A stretch of 64,000 nt of DNA from Zeimonas arvi. GTDB lineage: Bacteria > Pseudomonadota > Gammaproteobacteria > Burkholderiales > Burkholderiaceae_E. Shown one piece after another: positions 63,977-64,000 of this stretch. The stretch spans positions 124,001-188,000 of the forward strand of contig NZ_VDUY01000004.1 of assembly GCF_008039575.1 (NCBI RefSeq), given 5' to 3'. The notes beneath the pieces were generated by a model. That model had not been told where the DNA came from, did not search any database, and saw only the letters and a program-made list of their open reading frames with translations. Within the stretch, counting starts at the first letter, position 1, and every line of letters starts with the position of its first letter. The translations under genes were made by a program, and so were the position numbers.

Positions 63977-64000
63977 GTACCCGGTCCGGTGGGCGCGCTC

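Overview
The window is about 64 kb of GC-rich DNA with dense coding, and it reads as the chromosome of a Burkholderiales-type betaproteobacterium. The evidence is two Bug/TctC-type solute receptors sitting in CoA-thioester operons, betaproteobacterial-looking GlmS, GlmU, UbiB and TtcA proteins, a cytochrome cd1 nitrite reductase, and many ATGA/GTGA translational couplings. I see no rRNA, tRNA, CRISPR array or complete insertion sequence.

Left part (1-8.7 kb): the tail of a LysR regulator, then envelope and stress genes. These are a BON-domain lipoprotein, an OsmB-like glycine-zipper lipoprotein, a Crp/Fnr-type regulator, a phospholipase D/cardiolipin-synthase lipoprotein and a copper ATPase (copA) behind a CueR-type promoter. 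Interspersed are three broken genes: an lmo0937-family membrane protein with a frameshift in a G-run, a FecR/DUF6600 protein, and an MhpA-like flavin monooxygenase remnant.

Catabolic part (8.8-25.5 kb): two similarly organised IclR-controlled modules. The first has iclR, two acyl-CoA dehydrogenases, a nitronate monooxygenase-like flavoprotein and a Bug receptor, divergent from a CaiB-type CoA-transferase and an AcuI-type reductase. The second has iclR, an ADP-forming acyl-CoA synthetase, two tandem DUF1254/DUF1214 proteins and a Bug receptor, next to fadH. Both control regions carry the same 17-bp operator-like motif.

Accessory patch (25.8-29.8 kb): vapBC with its operator, an hsdR cut off by an IS481-family remnant, a serine hydrolase, and a gene-poor stretch ending in a perfect 18-bp inverted copy of the end of glmS (the attTn7-type position).

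Core and respiratory part (29.8-45.7 kb): glmS, glmU, a DUF6279 lipoprotein, a sodium:solute symporter, ubiB and a TonB receptor. The receptor is divergent from nirS, which is followed by a NirF-like beta-propeller. Then come a SirB2 protein, an MFS transporter with an extra C-terminal domain and an NHL-repeat protein.

Right part (45.7-64 kb): a TRAP transporter; a TetR regulator divergent from an acyl-CoA synthetase and a single-chain biotin-dependent acyl-CoA carboxylase; and a seven-gene signalling operon. That operon contains a MASE2 sensor kinase with a second, His-less kinase module, a single-domain receiver, an RsbW-like ATPase, a STAS antagonist, two patatin-like phospholipases and a receiver-PP2C phosphatase. 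It is the most interesting system here: a two-component-to-partner-switch cascade physically coupled to a pair of lipases. The window closes with ttcA and folB.
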